NCBI GenBank assembly: GCA_963966185.1 | Contig: CAWZYM010000311.1 | Span: 274,501-338,500, forward strand | Origin: Rhabditoides inermis | Lineage: Eukaryota > Nematoda > Chromadorea > Rhabditida > Rhabditidae | Direction: 5' to 3' | Length of the DNA: 64,000 bases | Shown here: positions 24,015 to 35,599 of the stretch, in pieces | Numbering within the stretch: position 1 is the first letter of the stretch | How the letters are laid out: the number at the start of each line of letters is the position of its first letter | Notes under the pieces: model-generated | Databases searched by the model: none | What the model was told of the DNA's origin: nothing | Seen by the model: only the letters and a program-made list of their open reading frames with translations | Program-made: the position numbers and the translations under genes

Positions 24015-24315
24015 GGACCCCTCTTCGAGTGAATCGTACAGTCTGCTGTGCGTCCGATGCGTCAACGGGGTGCTGCTCGAGGAGGATAAAACACGAACAA
24101 ACAGTAAAATAACAAAAATCACAATCATTCTGAATCAATCCCAAATCCATTACCAATACCGTACCCCGCAACCCACCATCACAATCATATCATAACAACA
24201 AGTGAGCTAAAGAAAGTTTTATTTGTTCCAACTACAACACAATGTATATTTCACTACTACAAATACACATCAACATTCTAGTCAATTAATGTAAACAATT
24301 TAATAAAATGAGCGT

Positions 24316-25100
24316 CTACCTTAAATCGTCGAGAGTGCGTCCGCGTCCGATTTGAGCTTCTTCTTCTTCTAGTCCAGCGACGACGCCCCACACGAGCAGG
24401 GAGCAGGACAGGGGAGCCTTTAACAACATGTGACGATAGCTCACAAATTGGAAAAAAAAATATAATATAATATACAACATACCTTAAACTTGGCGACGAC
24501 GGTGCAGCAGACCGGCAGCACCTCTCCGTAGACGGAAGACTGCAACAATTTGTATTATAAAACACAACAACTGAAGTACAACACAAAGCAATTTAGTAAG
24601 AAAAACACAGTGCAATGAGCATAATGAAACGTAAACAAAATTAAATAAATAACACGCACCTTGAACGCCTCGGTTCCGTCGCCGCACGACGCAGCCGGCT
24701 TGTCCAACTTTGATCACCCTGAAATTGAATTGATTTACTGCCGATATCAAGAGTACAACAACGGAGATGAAACACAAAGGGTTTAGTCTGCGTGAAGTAA
24801 CTGTCGGTGGTTCCTTCTTGTCGGCATCCGACTTGTAGGAGGGGTGGTGTCCTTGGTCTCACGCTTAGGTCGACGTCGCGACAGCCATTGTAGAAAGTGT
24901 ACTCGGCGGGTTCAACTCCGTTCTCCGAGGATTCCTCAAAATCCAATGCCAGCAGCGAACATGTAGCGGGTACCGTTGATTCAGCAATTCTCCACGTAGA
25001 CCGGGCTTGGCGGGTGCGACAAGGGAAAATAAACTGGGGGACCGACCACTCGGGGGCAAGGGATGATGATGGAATGACCCTGAAATGCCTGCCACCCTGA
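24316..25100 (-). CDS. Doubtful gene, at least three small in-phase exons, unrecognised
   Basis: Exon 24417-24316 (ends with stop TAG), exon 24539-24483, and an exon ending at 24660 with an uncertain 5' edge near 24706-24718 all join in phase 0. The C-terminus reads SSVYGEVLPVCCTVVAKFK, then APLSCSLLVWGVVAGLEEEE and a charged tail. Upstream, a minus-strand frame across about 24870-25090 (containing EPAEYTFYNGCRDVDLS) looks coding, but I could not join it in phase. The upstream acceptor of the 24660 exon is weak. This could be a decayed gene. No function is assigned. Confidence 0.3.
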
Positions 25101-25624
25101 AATGAATAATAATAAACATGTAGAACACGTTGCAAACTAATAAAAACAACAACGCAATACAAAACAACAACAAAATCAACGAAATTCAAAAACATTCGAA
25201 ATTGCATGATGTGCGAAAACGCGACTAAACGAGTGCGACACGCAATACAAACGCATACAGCACGTCAAATTGGTATCGGCAAAAATTATAAAACACATTA
25301 CACCACAAATTACATAATAAAAACATCGCAAAACAAAGAAATAAACAAAAACACACACGCACAGCTGTTTGAATTGTCATCATCACTGTGCTACACCATA
25401 CACCGCACAACGAAACACGATGTTTTTGCGAAACGCGTTTCAAGCGATTATTTTGATATTAAACGCATATCAAAGTGACAAAACGCGATTAGAACAAAAG
25501 AATATTGTAAAAAGAAAATATTGAAACAAACAAAACATGTCCACGACGCATACCCGCTTCATTACAGCCGATTGCATGCACCAACCCATTAAAACCCGTG
25601 CATTTGATATGTTTAATCACTATT

Positions 25625-26025
25625 AATCAATCGATATCAATTGATATCAATGCACTACTATTCAATACATTAGCCAACCCACACCCAACACATTGTCCCC
25701 TTCATCCTCGTTGCGCAATCATCGATATCATTCGCCATCACCCATTCACACACGTGCGCTATCGCAGGCCACGCCCCCTCGCTGCCACCTCATTGCTCTC
25801 TCGCGCTCTGCTCACACAAGCCCAAGTGGTGTAGTGGTCTAAGGCGCACGGGCGCGCCTACACTCGCCGCACTCGCGGGTTCGAATCCCGGCGCGGGCAA
25901 AGGATTTTGCTGACATCTCGGCATCATCACGAGTCCACCAGCCATTACAAAAGTCACAAAAATATGCAAATGAAGCTTATAGTCGCGTTCCAGAGAAATT
26001 TCGCTTACGATATACTATAGGTAGG
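25625..26025 (+). mobile_element. tRNA-derived SINE-like element, copy B
   Basis: This is the second copy of the element at 23290. The 5' ATCGATATC part, the CTCTCTCGCGC junction, the tRNA-like domain, GGATTTTGCTGACATCTC and the 3' end (GAGAAATTTCGCTTAC, ACTATAGGTAG) are all shared, with many substitutions between. The copies are old enough to have diverged, yet the tRNA-like core is the best-conserved part. Confidence 0.7.
25820..25899 (+). tRNA. tRNA-like domain of SINE copy B (probably not a functional tRNA)
   Basis: The A box TGGTGTAGTGG and B box GGTTCGAATCC are intact. The acceptor stem has the same defect as copy A (A-C and A-G oppositions after four good pairs). The shared defect argues for descent from one SINE rather than two tRNA genes. 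Confidence 0.5.
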
Positions 26026-27015
26026 AGAAAATGATGTGTGTATGACTAAGGAAGTAATCATTTCGAGGGATAACACTGATGAGCCGGGAGAACAACTATT
26101 GCCAATCCCGGTATCAACCGATCGGCTATAGATAGTCACCATAGCCATTATTTGTTAGTCATTAGTCATCGAGTATCGAGCATCGAGTATCGAGATCGCC
26201 TGGTACATGGCCCAGGGCTTCCAAACTACAATTAGGTGACTGTGAAGAAACGACCGTATAAAGAAACACGAAAATTTTAAACGTCACAATTCCAGAATGT
26301 CCGTAGGGATTCCATAGACATTTTCGGTACCGCAATGACTGTATAAAAATAGGGGGGAGGGGAGAAAGCGACTGGGGAGTACAAGTACATAAATGTACTT
26401 AAAAAAAATCACGTTTCATTGACATTCACGGTTTTTCATGTCAAGCTTGTCAAATTGTAGTTAAAAAAAAAGGTGAGCGGAGGAAATGAGAGGGATGAAC
26501 TGGGAACGAAGAATTCGTGGGCCAACAACAGAGAACCGCGCGCTCAAATGTCATCTAATTAGGAAATAAGCATGTGTGAGTTGATTCACCATGTGCGCTC
26601 AAATGTCCGTTGGATATTTTATGTTTGAACAGCTCGCCTAATCACGCAGAGGGTGGCGGTAAAATCCGTGAAATCGGTAATCGGCATCGCCGGAATCGCA
26701 CGGACGATTATATTCCCGGTGGTGGCAAAAAGCACACAGACACGAATGAGTGTGTAATCAATTCCACTTCACGCATTGGCGATTTCACGATATTCGCAGA
26801 AAACATTTGTCCAAGCCGCGGAATGAACAGATATACTGGAGCGGGTGGGTTCCAAGAAAGAAGAAAGGACACTTGACACTTGACACTCATTGAAAAGCGG
26901 ACAGCAGTACCTTGCGCAGAACTGATTTCAAGAATGCATACACTTTTTATGCAGACTACTGGGCAGCAAAACGTCCAGGTTCCGCGGTAGACGCACGTCG
27001 GACAATGAGTTAGAG

Positions 27016-27060
<45 letters not shown>

Positions 27061-27242
27061 TCGGAACGCGTCAGGTAGACACTCAATTGACGGCTAACAT
27101 AGTCGAAAAAGTTGTTGGTTCGACCCTCGAAGAATGGAGAGGTGAGAGAATGGGTCCTAAGTATTGGCTCTAGAGAATCCGGGATGACTGGAAAAGTGCG
27201 TAGTACAAGCAAGCAACGCATCGAATTTCGACGATGAATGGC

Positions 27243-27293
<51 letters not shown>

Positions 27294-27340
27294 AATAGAT
27301 AGAAAAGAGAGAGAGAGGAGAGAGAGAAGAGGGAGAAAGG

Positions 27341-27399
<59 letters not shown>

Positions 27400-28053
27400 A
27401 GGGAGAGAGAGAGTGAAGTTTGAACAGAGCAGGCACGTCGCTTTCCTTTCTTCGCGCTGGGTAAATAATGGGCTGGATTACAGGGAATCAGTGGGGGTCG
27501 AGAGATCACCCAATCACTCAAATCGAAGCAAAGCAAAACCACAAATATATATACAACTCAACTTCCCGCCAACAAATCAACTGTGTGCAAGAAAGCTAAC
27601 GTTGTCACAGAGTGAATACGGTACGACGGCATAGACTATTCTTTTGTGCAGAGAATGTGTGTACTATATATACCAACCAAAGAGCGACAGTGAGTGAGGG
27701 AGGATGGCATTCCCTTCCAGAGACTTCCGCATATATATACTTCCACCAAATATCCTAGACTATTCCACACCTGCCATCCTCATGGAACTCGTTGCGAACA
27801 CGCGAATACATAGATTATCAGAGGAAGAGAGAGGGATAGAAGGAGAGAGAGGGAGAGAGAAATAGGGATAGAGAGAGAGGGAGAGGGAGGGAGGGAGAGG
27901 GAGGGAGAGAGAGGGAGGGAGGAGATCGGGAATGGTGTGTTGTTCGGACAATAGACATAGCAACGCGGGGGCGGTGGGATAGGGGGAGAGAGAAGGAAAT
28001 AGGGAGAGAATTGGATAGCACACAAAATAGGTTGAGGGAAGCCCTCGAGATGT

Positions 28054-28087
<34 letters not shown>

Positions 28088-28893
28088 AGGGAGAGAGGGA
28101 GGGAGGGGGACGCGGTGCTCCATTGAGCGCTACCTCTGTGAATGATGTGCGTGTTTTGAGCGTCTCTGGAGGGGGCAACGAGTGAGTGACGAGTGAGGAC
28201 AAAAGACGAAACTCTCCATCACTCTTGGCGTATAGAGTAGACGGCGAGACTCTTTAGCGTCTAGAGAACAGTCAACGGCAACTCTCAAAAGTGTCTCAAG
28301 CAAACACATCTGTCCCCACAAAAACACACATCAAAAATCGTCCAATCAAGTGAGGCGCACTCTGAAAAAAAATCATGCAAAAGCAGCTTTCTGAACCAAA
28401 TATAGAGTGACGAGAAGGACAAGAAGTGACACATATGTGACCAAGAGAAAGGGAGGGGGGAGAGAGATAGATAGAGAGAGGAAGAGAGAGAGATGTGACA
28501 CTATAAAAGGAAACCGAACAGATAACAAGGCTATGACAATGTTTCTGTGGATGAAGGAGATGTTTACAGATTAGAGAAGCAAAAGAGAAAAAGAGGTACT
28601 ACCCATTTTCATAGTTCAATAGAATTTCCTTCACGCGAACGCGAAAAGCAATTCTCGACCTTCTCTCCGAAGCGACAACAACATGTCGAACTTCGATTTT
28701 GCAGATATGTAGAACATGCGGAGACCATAAACGTTCTTGAAGACACAACATTCACTACAAAAATGCAACGTGCAAGATGCAAAGAAACAAGGGAACCATG
28801 AAATACAATTATGCTGCATGTACATTTGTTGATAGAGAAGACATACGCAGGCCAAGGGTCTCGGAATTGCCTATGAATTTCTATATTCATGGT

Positions 28894-28938
<45 letters not shown>

Positions 28939-30015
28939 ACCTTATGGGTTTCACCTAGCAACACTTTCAAGTCAAGTCAAGTGTTTATCCGGAATCGTTA
29001 TAGCTGAATATGACAATCACAATCACAATGATAGGATAGGAAGCATACAGTGGGCCAAGATCTTATGGGCTAACGCCGGGGAAAGACAGTTGGGCAGACG
29101 AGGTTAGTGGCGGAAGACGATTCTTGATCGATAATTCTCCGATACTTGATCGATATTCTTTCCATAGACCATTAGAGTACCATTGTTGATGTGACAGCGC
29201 CGGAGACTCTTTTGCTTTGCACATAGTATCTCCTCGCAAGCTTTATGCCAGCAAATAGCAAACGCTACACCATGTGTTTATGTGTACACAAATTGTCGGA
29301 AAACTAAAATATTTTTTATCTATGAATTCCTCGTCTGTAAATATGAAATTCAAAAACACAACGTCTTGTGGTAAATAGGAGTCGAAGTGAGAATGAAATC
29401 AGACTTTGTAAATCGAAAAGGAGGTGTGGATTAGTAGCTGAGCGTTGAGGGAATTGTCGAAGGAGTGACAAATTGTTGAGCTGTCAGCTTAAATGGTTTT
29501 CTTTGAATTTGCGTCTTTGCTTTTGCACGAGATATGCACAAACACATAGAAAAGAGAGATTGGGATACTTAGATGTCAAAGAGGGTGAGATGGTCTTTGA
29601 ATTAGTGTCCGATGCATAATACTACACCTGTCCATTTTTGGTTGATGAAAAAAAAGATTTAGTTGATGAACAGAATTTTCCTTCTGATTGTCATCGCCCC
29701 TCATCACAAACATGAAATGGAGAGATCAGAGGAACAGAACAAAAAATAACGCGTAGTCAAATCCCAGTGGTGCGACGATCTACAAACCAAAAATAGAGAG
29801 TAGGTCTTGTTACTGTATTATCTGATTATGCGCCCTCCTCTCTTAATTAAATAATATAGAAACACGAAATAAACCCCATTCTATGTGTGGTTGAACATGA
29901 GAACACCCCAATACCAAGCCGAGCTACTCACATCGAATCATTACAAATAATTTATATGTTACAAATAAATTACAGAAGTATTTCAATTAAACAAGTCTAT
30001 GCAAGAGCGTTCATT
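26026..30015. other. Region of about 4 kb without a recognised gene
   Basis: No spliced frame with coherent protein character was found. The region contains GA microsatellites (27017-27057, 27244-27415, 27820-28100, 28901-28936) that create spurious frames. It may hold upstream or downstream regulatory DNA of flanking genes. Confidence 0.55.
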
Positions 30016-33000
30016 TCAAAAATCGCTCTTGTCGTTCCAGGGGAAGTGAGGGTGGTCATTATCACGGAAAGTGAGGTCGAGGATGCGCCAGTCGCGGTCC
30101 AGAGCATCCACGGCAGCCATCTAGAACGCCCCCATAAGTCACGCCCTCTCAAGTCCCGCCCACCTCGTCGGCGCTCAGCTCAAAGTCGAAGAGCTTGGCG
30201 TTGTCGACGATGCGCGCTTCGTTGATCGACTTCGGGATCACCTGGAAAAGTACGATACTCACGCTTTCGTGTCGGGAGCCAACCTGAATGTCGTGCTGCA
30301 TCGCCCAGCGGAGAGCGACGTGCGCGGCCGACTGAAATTGTCAAATTACAGTACTCCTAATTGAAACTACAGTACCTTTCCGTGCTTGGCGGCAATGTCG
30401 AGGATCGTCTTCTCGGTGAAGATCGAAGCGTCTCCATCCTTCCGGAACGGCATCGACGGGTTGCCGAGAGAGCTGCAAGCCACGCCCATCTAGGTTCCGC
30501 CCCCTGCCACCTCACCTGTACGCGGTGACGACAATGTTCTTCTGCTTGCAGAACTCGCGCAGACGACGCTGCTGGAAGTAGGGGTGCAGCTCGACCTGCA
30601 ATGAAAGGATTAAGCCCCGCCCCCGCAGACCACGCCCACCTGCAGGGCGGCCGGCTTGATCTTCGAGTTGTCGATCACTCGCTGGATCTGGTTGTGGTTG
30701 AAGTTCGAGATACCGATAGAACGGATCTGAAAAAAAAACAGTTTTTTTTCGAAATTTCAGAAAAAAAATAACGATTTTCCTGATGATACCATTACGCTGC
30801 GTCCATCACTACATTTCCCACTTTTTTCCGTTTTCCGTGAAAAAAGAAAACGAATTTTCCGTGAAAAAAAGAAAACGAATTTCCGAATTTTTTCCCGGGT
30901 TTTCCGAGTTTTTTCCAGGTTTTTTCCGAGTTTTTTCCACGCGGAAAACGCACGGAAAACGGAAAAAAGTGGGAAATGTAGTGATGGACGCGGCATAAAG
31001 GCGAAACGTCGGAATGAACTGTTTCTGTCGCAGTGAATCGGATTCATTTTTCATCTAATTTCAGAAGATTCGTGGAATGTGACTGCCAATAATCGCAATA
31101 ATCTCCCACCTTTCCAGCCTCAACAGCCTCCTCGAGTGCCTTCCACGTATCCAGGTAGTCCTCCGAGGAATAGCGCATCTTCGAGCCGTCAGCGTTCTGC
31201 AAACACCCGGTCTCTTCCTCCCTTTCCCTCTTCCACTCCTATTTGAACTGATCGCTTTGAAACTTTAAGCAGCTTTCATGTTTGATTTTGATTTTTTAAG
31301 TTTTTCGATAATGAATTCACCGACCATCGATTCCTCGACCGCCATCTACCAGATATGGTAATGATAGCGAGACCACATCTACATACATCTACATACAAAT
31401 TCTCATCTACATACAAAAATCTACATACATTCTGAATGATGTGGCATACATGCATAAAGTGACCACAAACTCTACATACCTTGACTATCATGGTCTTTTC
31501 AACTTTGTACCAACTCGTTCTCGCACTTCTCATGGGTGGCGCGTGGTTCCGTGTTTTGATACAGCCCTTAAGAGCAGTGCATTTTTCAACAGGATTTATA
31601 GGCTTTGGAACTCACTCCCCCCTTCCATAGTAATGTCTGCAAAACATGAAACTGTGAAATCCTTCCTAGAAAGTAATCCCCATTTGTTGCCAGTTTCGAA
31701 GATTCGTAGACTGTAGTCAACTTTCGATGCTTTCTGTATCATTTTACACTTTTTTTTCTCTCTCATACCGTATGCCATTGCTCATTTTGCTGTATTGAAC
31801 TGTTTCTCCAAATGTACACGGTAATAAACTTATTATTATTAAAAAAAATTGAATCGGTCAATACAGTAGTGTGATATCTCCTGCATCCTCTACCGTACCT
31901 TGGGGAATATCTCTGCGCCCTCCTCGTATCCCATCGGCCAGTGCACCAGCACAAGGTCGATGTACTCCAGCTGCAGCTCCCTGAAACATGCTATCTCTAC
32001 GCCCCGCCCACTCAAGTCCCGCCCATTAGTTTAATAGGTAAATATGAAACAAGAACACCCTACCCTGGGTACCAAGACCTGAGGAGAACGCTTTGGCTGT
32101 CTCTCACGTCTTTGTTACGGTGAGAACACAACAACGACAGAATCACCATCGAGTGGACCATCAAAGTGGAACGAATGAACCGACTTGAGAATGATGTCGA
32201 CTGCCTCCTTGGCCTTTGCATACGAGTGATACGTGTTCCACACCTTGGAAGTGATGAACACATCCTCGCGCTCAAAGCACAACATTAAAATGTTAATGTT
32301 AAATTTAAGATGTTAAATTAATTCATAAGCAATAACATACATCGTAGTCATAGTCATTCATCATACTCAGAACTTGTATACTACTTCCTTCCGATGATGC
32401 ACGTGACCGTTCGTGTTCTTTCGTCACCTCGCGATTAATTATAATTTATCTCATAGATCCGTCAACATTTTCACATCGAAATTAGTCAGCGAAAAATTTT
32501 CTGCCGGAAGTAACAGAATTTTACGAGTTTCGCTCACTCAGTGGCGGCACAAAAACATCAGTTCACTAACAACTTCAACCAGGTGTTATACAGGTTTAAA
32601 ATTGACACGTATTCGCATGATTGGAACCATAGAACCATTCCTACATACTTTAAAAAAAAAGTCCGTATTTCAAATATATTATCAGTGTTATAGAAAAAAC
32701 TGGCAAATACCAAGGGAAATTTTCAAAACAGAAACTGTGAACGTACCTAGTAACATTAGTATGAAATGTCGGCAGCGATTTTGATATTTACATACATTTT
32801 TGATTTCCCAGGAGCAAGAAAAAAATGAGGAGGTTGTACTTACGAGATACGATTACAAATCAGATACAGTCTACACTAAAGATGCATGTCGACTTTTCTT
32901 CTATCATTCTTAGAATAGAAATCACTAATGGTTTATCCATAACGCTCAATTTATTTTTCCTGTTCATAATTTATAAATCAAACTCGAAAAAGAGTTTGCG

Positions 33001-35055
33001 ACACTACCGCCACTGCATCGCACTATTCACAGTAGCCAATATTTTCTTCGCAATAAGCGGAATGATCGTAACTGCGGTCGGTATCTTTTCTCAATAGTTA
33101 TAGTTACTATTGCATTTCAGGAAGCTATATCCAATAAATATGGATATCTAGTGATCGCATTGAACCCACTGTTCTATAAAATGAACAAGTTCGTGCAGTC
33201 GGTAGTATTTTCGATGTACTGGGCCGGCTATATGATATGCATCCTATGTCTCTCCATTCAATTCATATACCGTTACGTGACGGTGTGCAAGTAATATAAC
33301 GAATCAAACTTGAATTGTACACTTAATTTTCATACCAAACTACCTCATATTCTTCTCGCAACCTTGGTTTATTGCAAAACTCGCGGGTTTTGCGAGTGCA
33401 TTTGTGGTTATGGACATGTTGATTGCATGGAGTACGTTTACACTGTCTCCCTCGGACTACGAACACCTACGCGATACATTCGAAAAGAACGGGATCGACC
33501 CGAGAGAATACACCATATGGGGAATTCAATATTGGAAAGTAAGTTTGATTATCTGAATAATATCACTACATGTGGTTCTGATCAGAATACTCGTCTCGGC
33601 TCGCCCCAACTCTCGTATTACCTTGTTGCTACCACCACCTTTCTACTCGGAATTTTCATGACACCCGTGGCTGCTATCTTTGTATGCGCTTTTCAGGTGA
33701 CCCTGATATTATCATTAAAACACAATAAAGTTTAAAGATCATTAAATCTCTTAATCATCTCTCACACACGGAACAGAGTGTGGTTAGAAGGAACGCCCAG
33801 CGAAGACTCTTCAAAGCGCTACTCATGCAGGTATAAAATTTTAAAAAAGTGAAGTACACCAATCACATAAATTTTCAGTCAATCTTCCCGTTTTTCTCCT
33901 ACGTTCCCGCCGTCTTCAACCTCATATGTCCACTGTTCCAGATTCAGGTATGTTAAAATACGAAATTGATCATATATCTCTTTTCAGCTCGGCTGGATGT
34001 CGTCGGAACTAGGCTTTATTGTCAGTATCTATCCAGTATTCGATCCCATCATTATGATATATTTAATTCACGAGTTCCGTCTCACAGTCGATCGCATCTT
34101 CTGTCATATGTGCTACCGACAAGGTGCGAAGAGCTCAGACGTAGAGCATTGTTTGTCACTAATTTCGCTTTAAAAAATTTCAGAGACGCTATCAGCGCAA
34201 TCAACGTCAATTGCTCTCACCAACACAGCGCATATAACTATTACAGTTACACCTAATCCAGGAGTGTAGAAATTGTTGTGACTCTTTCTTTTTTGAAATA
34301 AAACCCACTGCGACTAAACTTAGTTTTCAATAAATTGGATAAAAAGATTGTGTCGACTGTTAAAAAAAACTGTTTACTCAACGTCAATAATAAATGTTTT
34401 GATCAACAAGGGAAGAAGGGAAAAGATATCAAAGACCTCAAACACCCGCCCTTCAGTGTGGCTGCTTGGCACAATATGCTCTTTTCACGATTAATATTTT
34501 TGAACGAATTTAGCCTACCTGAGAGTACATAATGTAAGAAGAAAAAACTTAGTTTTACGAAAACAAAAAGAAGAAGAAAAATAACAGCTCACTTTGACCT
34601 TGCCCTCGGAGAAGAGACGGTTAAAGACCTGAAAGCATGGTAGATAACGGGATCGGGTAATATTCTAATAAACATTACTAGACGAACATTGTTTCATAAA
34701 TAGGTCGCAGTGTTATGAATACAAAAAAAAAATCAATCGATAAGTGAAACGTATAGGCTCACCTCTCCGATCTCGGGCTGGTTCTCGTAGGCCATGGCGC
34801 AGTCGATGTGCCGATAGCCATTCAGAAGAGCGATCTGAAGCAGAGGCCTCTCTCTTCAAACCAATTACTTCGAAAATGGTTTTCGAAGAGACCCGCGCAT
34901 TGAATATGATTCGATATTCTATTTTATCCTCTCCACTCCCCTCCACTCACCTCTACAGCCTTGGCGACCTCTCCGGGCTTGGCCAGCCATGTGCCCAGTC
35001 CCACGCGGGGCATCGTCCGCCCAGACGACAGCTCCTGCGTGGCGGACAGCGGCAT
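30016..35055 (-). CDS. Aldo-keto reductase, complete, 320 aa, 12 exons
   Basis: NADPH-dependent aldo-keto reductases reduce aldehydes and ketones in the cytosol. The exons are 35055-34951, 34834-34763, 34628-34593, 32270-32185, 31980-31899, 31196-31110, 30726-30640, 30595-30516, 30472-30376, 30331-30284, 30241-30164 and 30120-30016. All phases close and the length is typical for the family. The catalytic tetrad is visible: Asp and Tyr in HIDCAMAYENQ, Lys in FITSKVW and His in VLVHWPMG. Also present are the SIGISNFN strand, VELHPYFQQ, the cofactor-binding TAYSSLGNP and a C-terminal loop ending in HPHFPWND. TTCTTGCAG just before the ATG suggests a 5' acceptor (SL or 5' UTR intron). Introns 3 to 6 are loaded with a nested receptor gene, an MSP fragment, a LINE end and a MITE-like element. 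Despite this, every exon is intact. The exact subfamily was not determined. Confidence 0.93.
30792..30998. mobile_element. MITE-like element with about 43-bp terminal inverted repeats
   Basis: Outer arms starting GCTGCGTCCATCACTACATT and ending in its complement (AATGTAGTGATGGACGCGGC) enclose A/T-rich internal text. The internal text has repeats of TTTTTTCCGAG and GAAAACGAATTT. It sits in an aldo-keto reductase intron and has no coding capacity, as expected for a non-autonomous DNA transposon. Confidence 0.65.
31380..31850 (+). mobile_element. 5'-truncated LINE: C-terminal piece of a non-LTR reverse transcriptase
   Basis: A plus-strand frame (31441-31716) ends FNRIYRLWNSLPPSIVMSA, then a Lys/Phe-containing KSFLESNPHLLP segment. 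This pattern (basic, RLWNSLP, then SFK/KSFL) is the classic end of CR1/Jockey-type reverse transcriptase ORF2. A 3' UTR follows and ends in AATAAACTTATTATTATT, a simple-repeat tail. The upstream part is missing, as in 5'-truncated insertions. The stop is at 31714-31716. It lies in an intron of the aldo-keto reductase gene, antisense to it. Confidence 0.7.
32050..32170 (+). pseudogene. Decayed Major Sperm Protein fragment in an intron
   Basis: The best part is a plus-strand stretch reading NDRITIEWT, near 32131-32160, a hallmark of nematode MSP. Just upstream, in another frame, PEENALAVSHVF resembles the MSP strand that precedes it. A base is lost between them, so the fragment is frameshifted. 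The rest of MSP is absent. It lies between exons 4 and 5 of the aldo-keto reductase. Confidence 0.65.
32882..34269 (+). CDS. Nematode serpentine chemoreceptor, Str superfamily, nested in AKR intron 3
   Basis: Seven-transmembrane receptors of this class are expressed mainly in chemosensory neurons. The exons are 32882 to about 33067, 33121-33290, 33334-33538, 33586-33696, 33777-33830, 33879-33947, 33988-34123 and 34184-34269. An alternative upstream ATG is at 32825. TM1 reads LNLFFLFIIYKS. The family signature IQFIYRYVTVC follows TM3, and FKALLMQ precedes TM6. The C-terminal hallmark is YPVFDPIIMIYLIHEFR. The stop is TAG at 34267 and AATAAA follows at 34297. Two problems remain. Exon 1's donor is ambiguous. 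The acceptor at 33333 is TTTTCAT instead of TTTTCAG, although the phase across it is perfect. The gene is therefore either functional with a rare acceptor, or recently damaged. It runs opposite to its host gene. Confidence 0.82.
34297..34302 (+). terminator. Polyadenylation signal AATAAA of the nested receptor
   Basis: AATAAA occurs 28 bp after the receptor stop codon on the same strand, which is the usual distance for nematode genes. Confidence 0.6.
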
Positions 35056-35389
35056 GACTGCAAGAATATATGAATAAACAGGTGTCAGTTTATGTAGTGT
35101 AATGACGTCATGATCTACCAAATATACCACATTCATTTTTAAACTGTCCCTATACAACAAAAGAAACAAGATTCCAGATTCGTCAGATCAAATAGGTATG
35201 TATTGAGCGTGAAACGTAAGGGTAGCGACCTCAATCACAAAAGTGAAATACATCGACAGCGACAGCAAACATCGAATCGTGAGGCGGAAAGTGCAACTGC
35301 CACCCACTATAATCGCGGGTCAGTGGCGCGCAAAGGGAAAATAGAGCAACACACGAAAGTGGCACACACAACATAGTCTAAGACAAACC

Positions 35390-35565
35390 TCGCGGTCCCC
35401 GCGCGGTGAATCGGCGGCTCCCGCGGGATGAATGCGCGGTCCGCTCTGGTACAACGCGGGGCGGTGCGAGATCGCCCCGCGGGAGCCCCGAGAACTGCGC
35501 GGTTCGCGCGGGATTCCCGCGTAAACCGCGAAACAGTCCCGCGGGAACCGCGCAGAGCATTATCA
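35390..35565. repeat. CCCGCGGG-rich low-complexity element, copy 1
   Basis: A stretch of about 175 bp has many SacII-type CCGCGG palindromes (for example CTCCCGCGGGATGA and GTCCCGCGGGAACC) spaced 15-40 bp apart. It is very GC-rich against A/T-rich flanks. A similar element lies at 36540-36775. Confidence 0.75.
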
Positions 35566-35599
35566 GCCTACTGATCCGGCACTTCTTTGTTGTGTTCTC

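Noticed and set aside
23495..25899. Two functional tRNA genes
   Set aside because: Both have the same mismatched acceptor stem and lie inside a longer shared repeat, so SINE origin is more likely.
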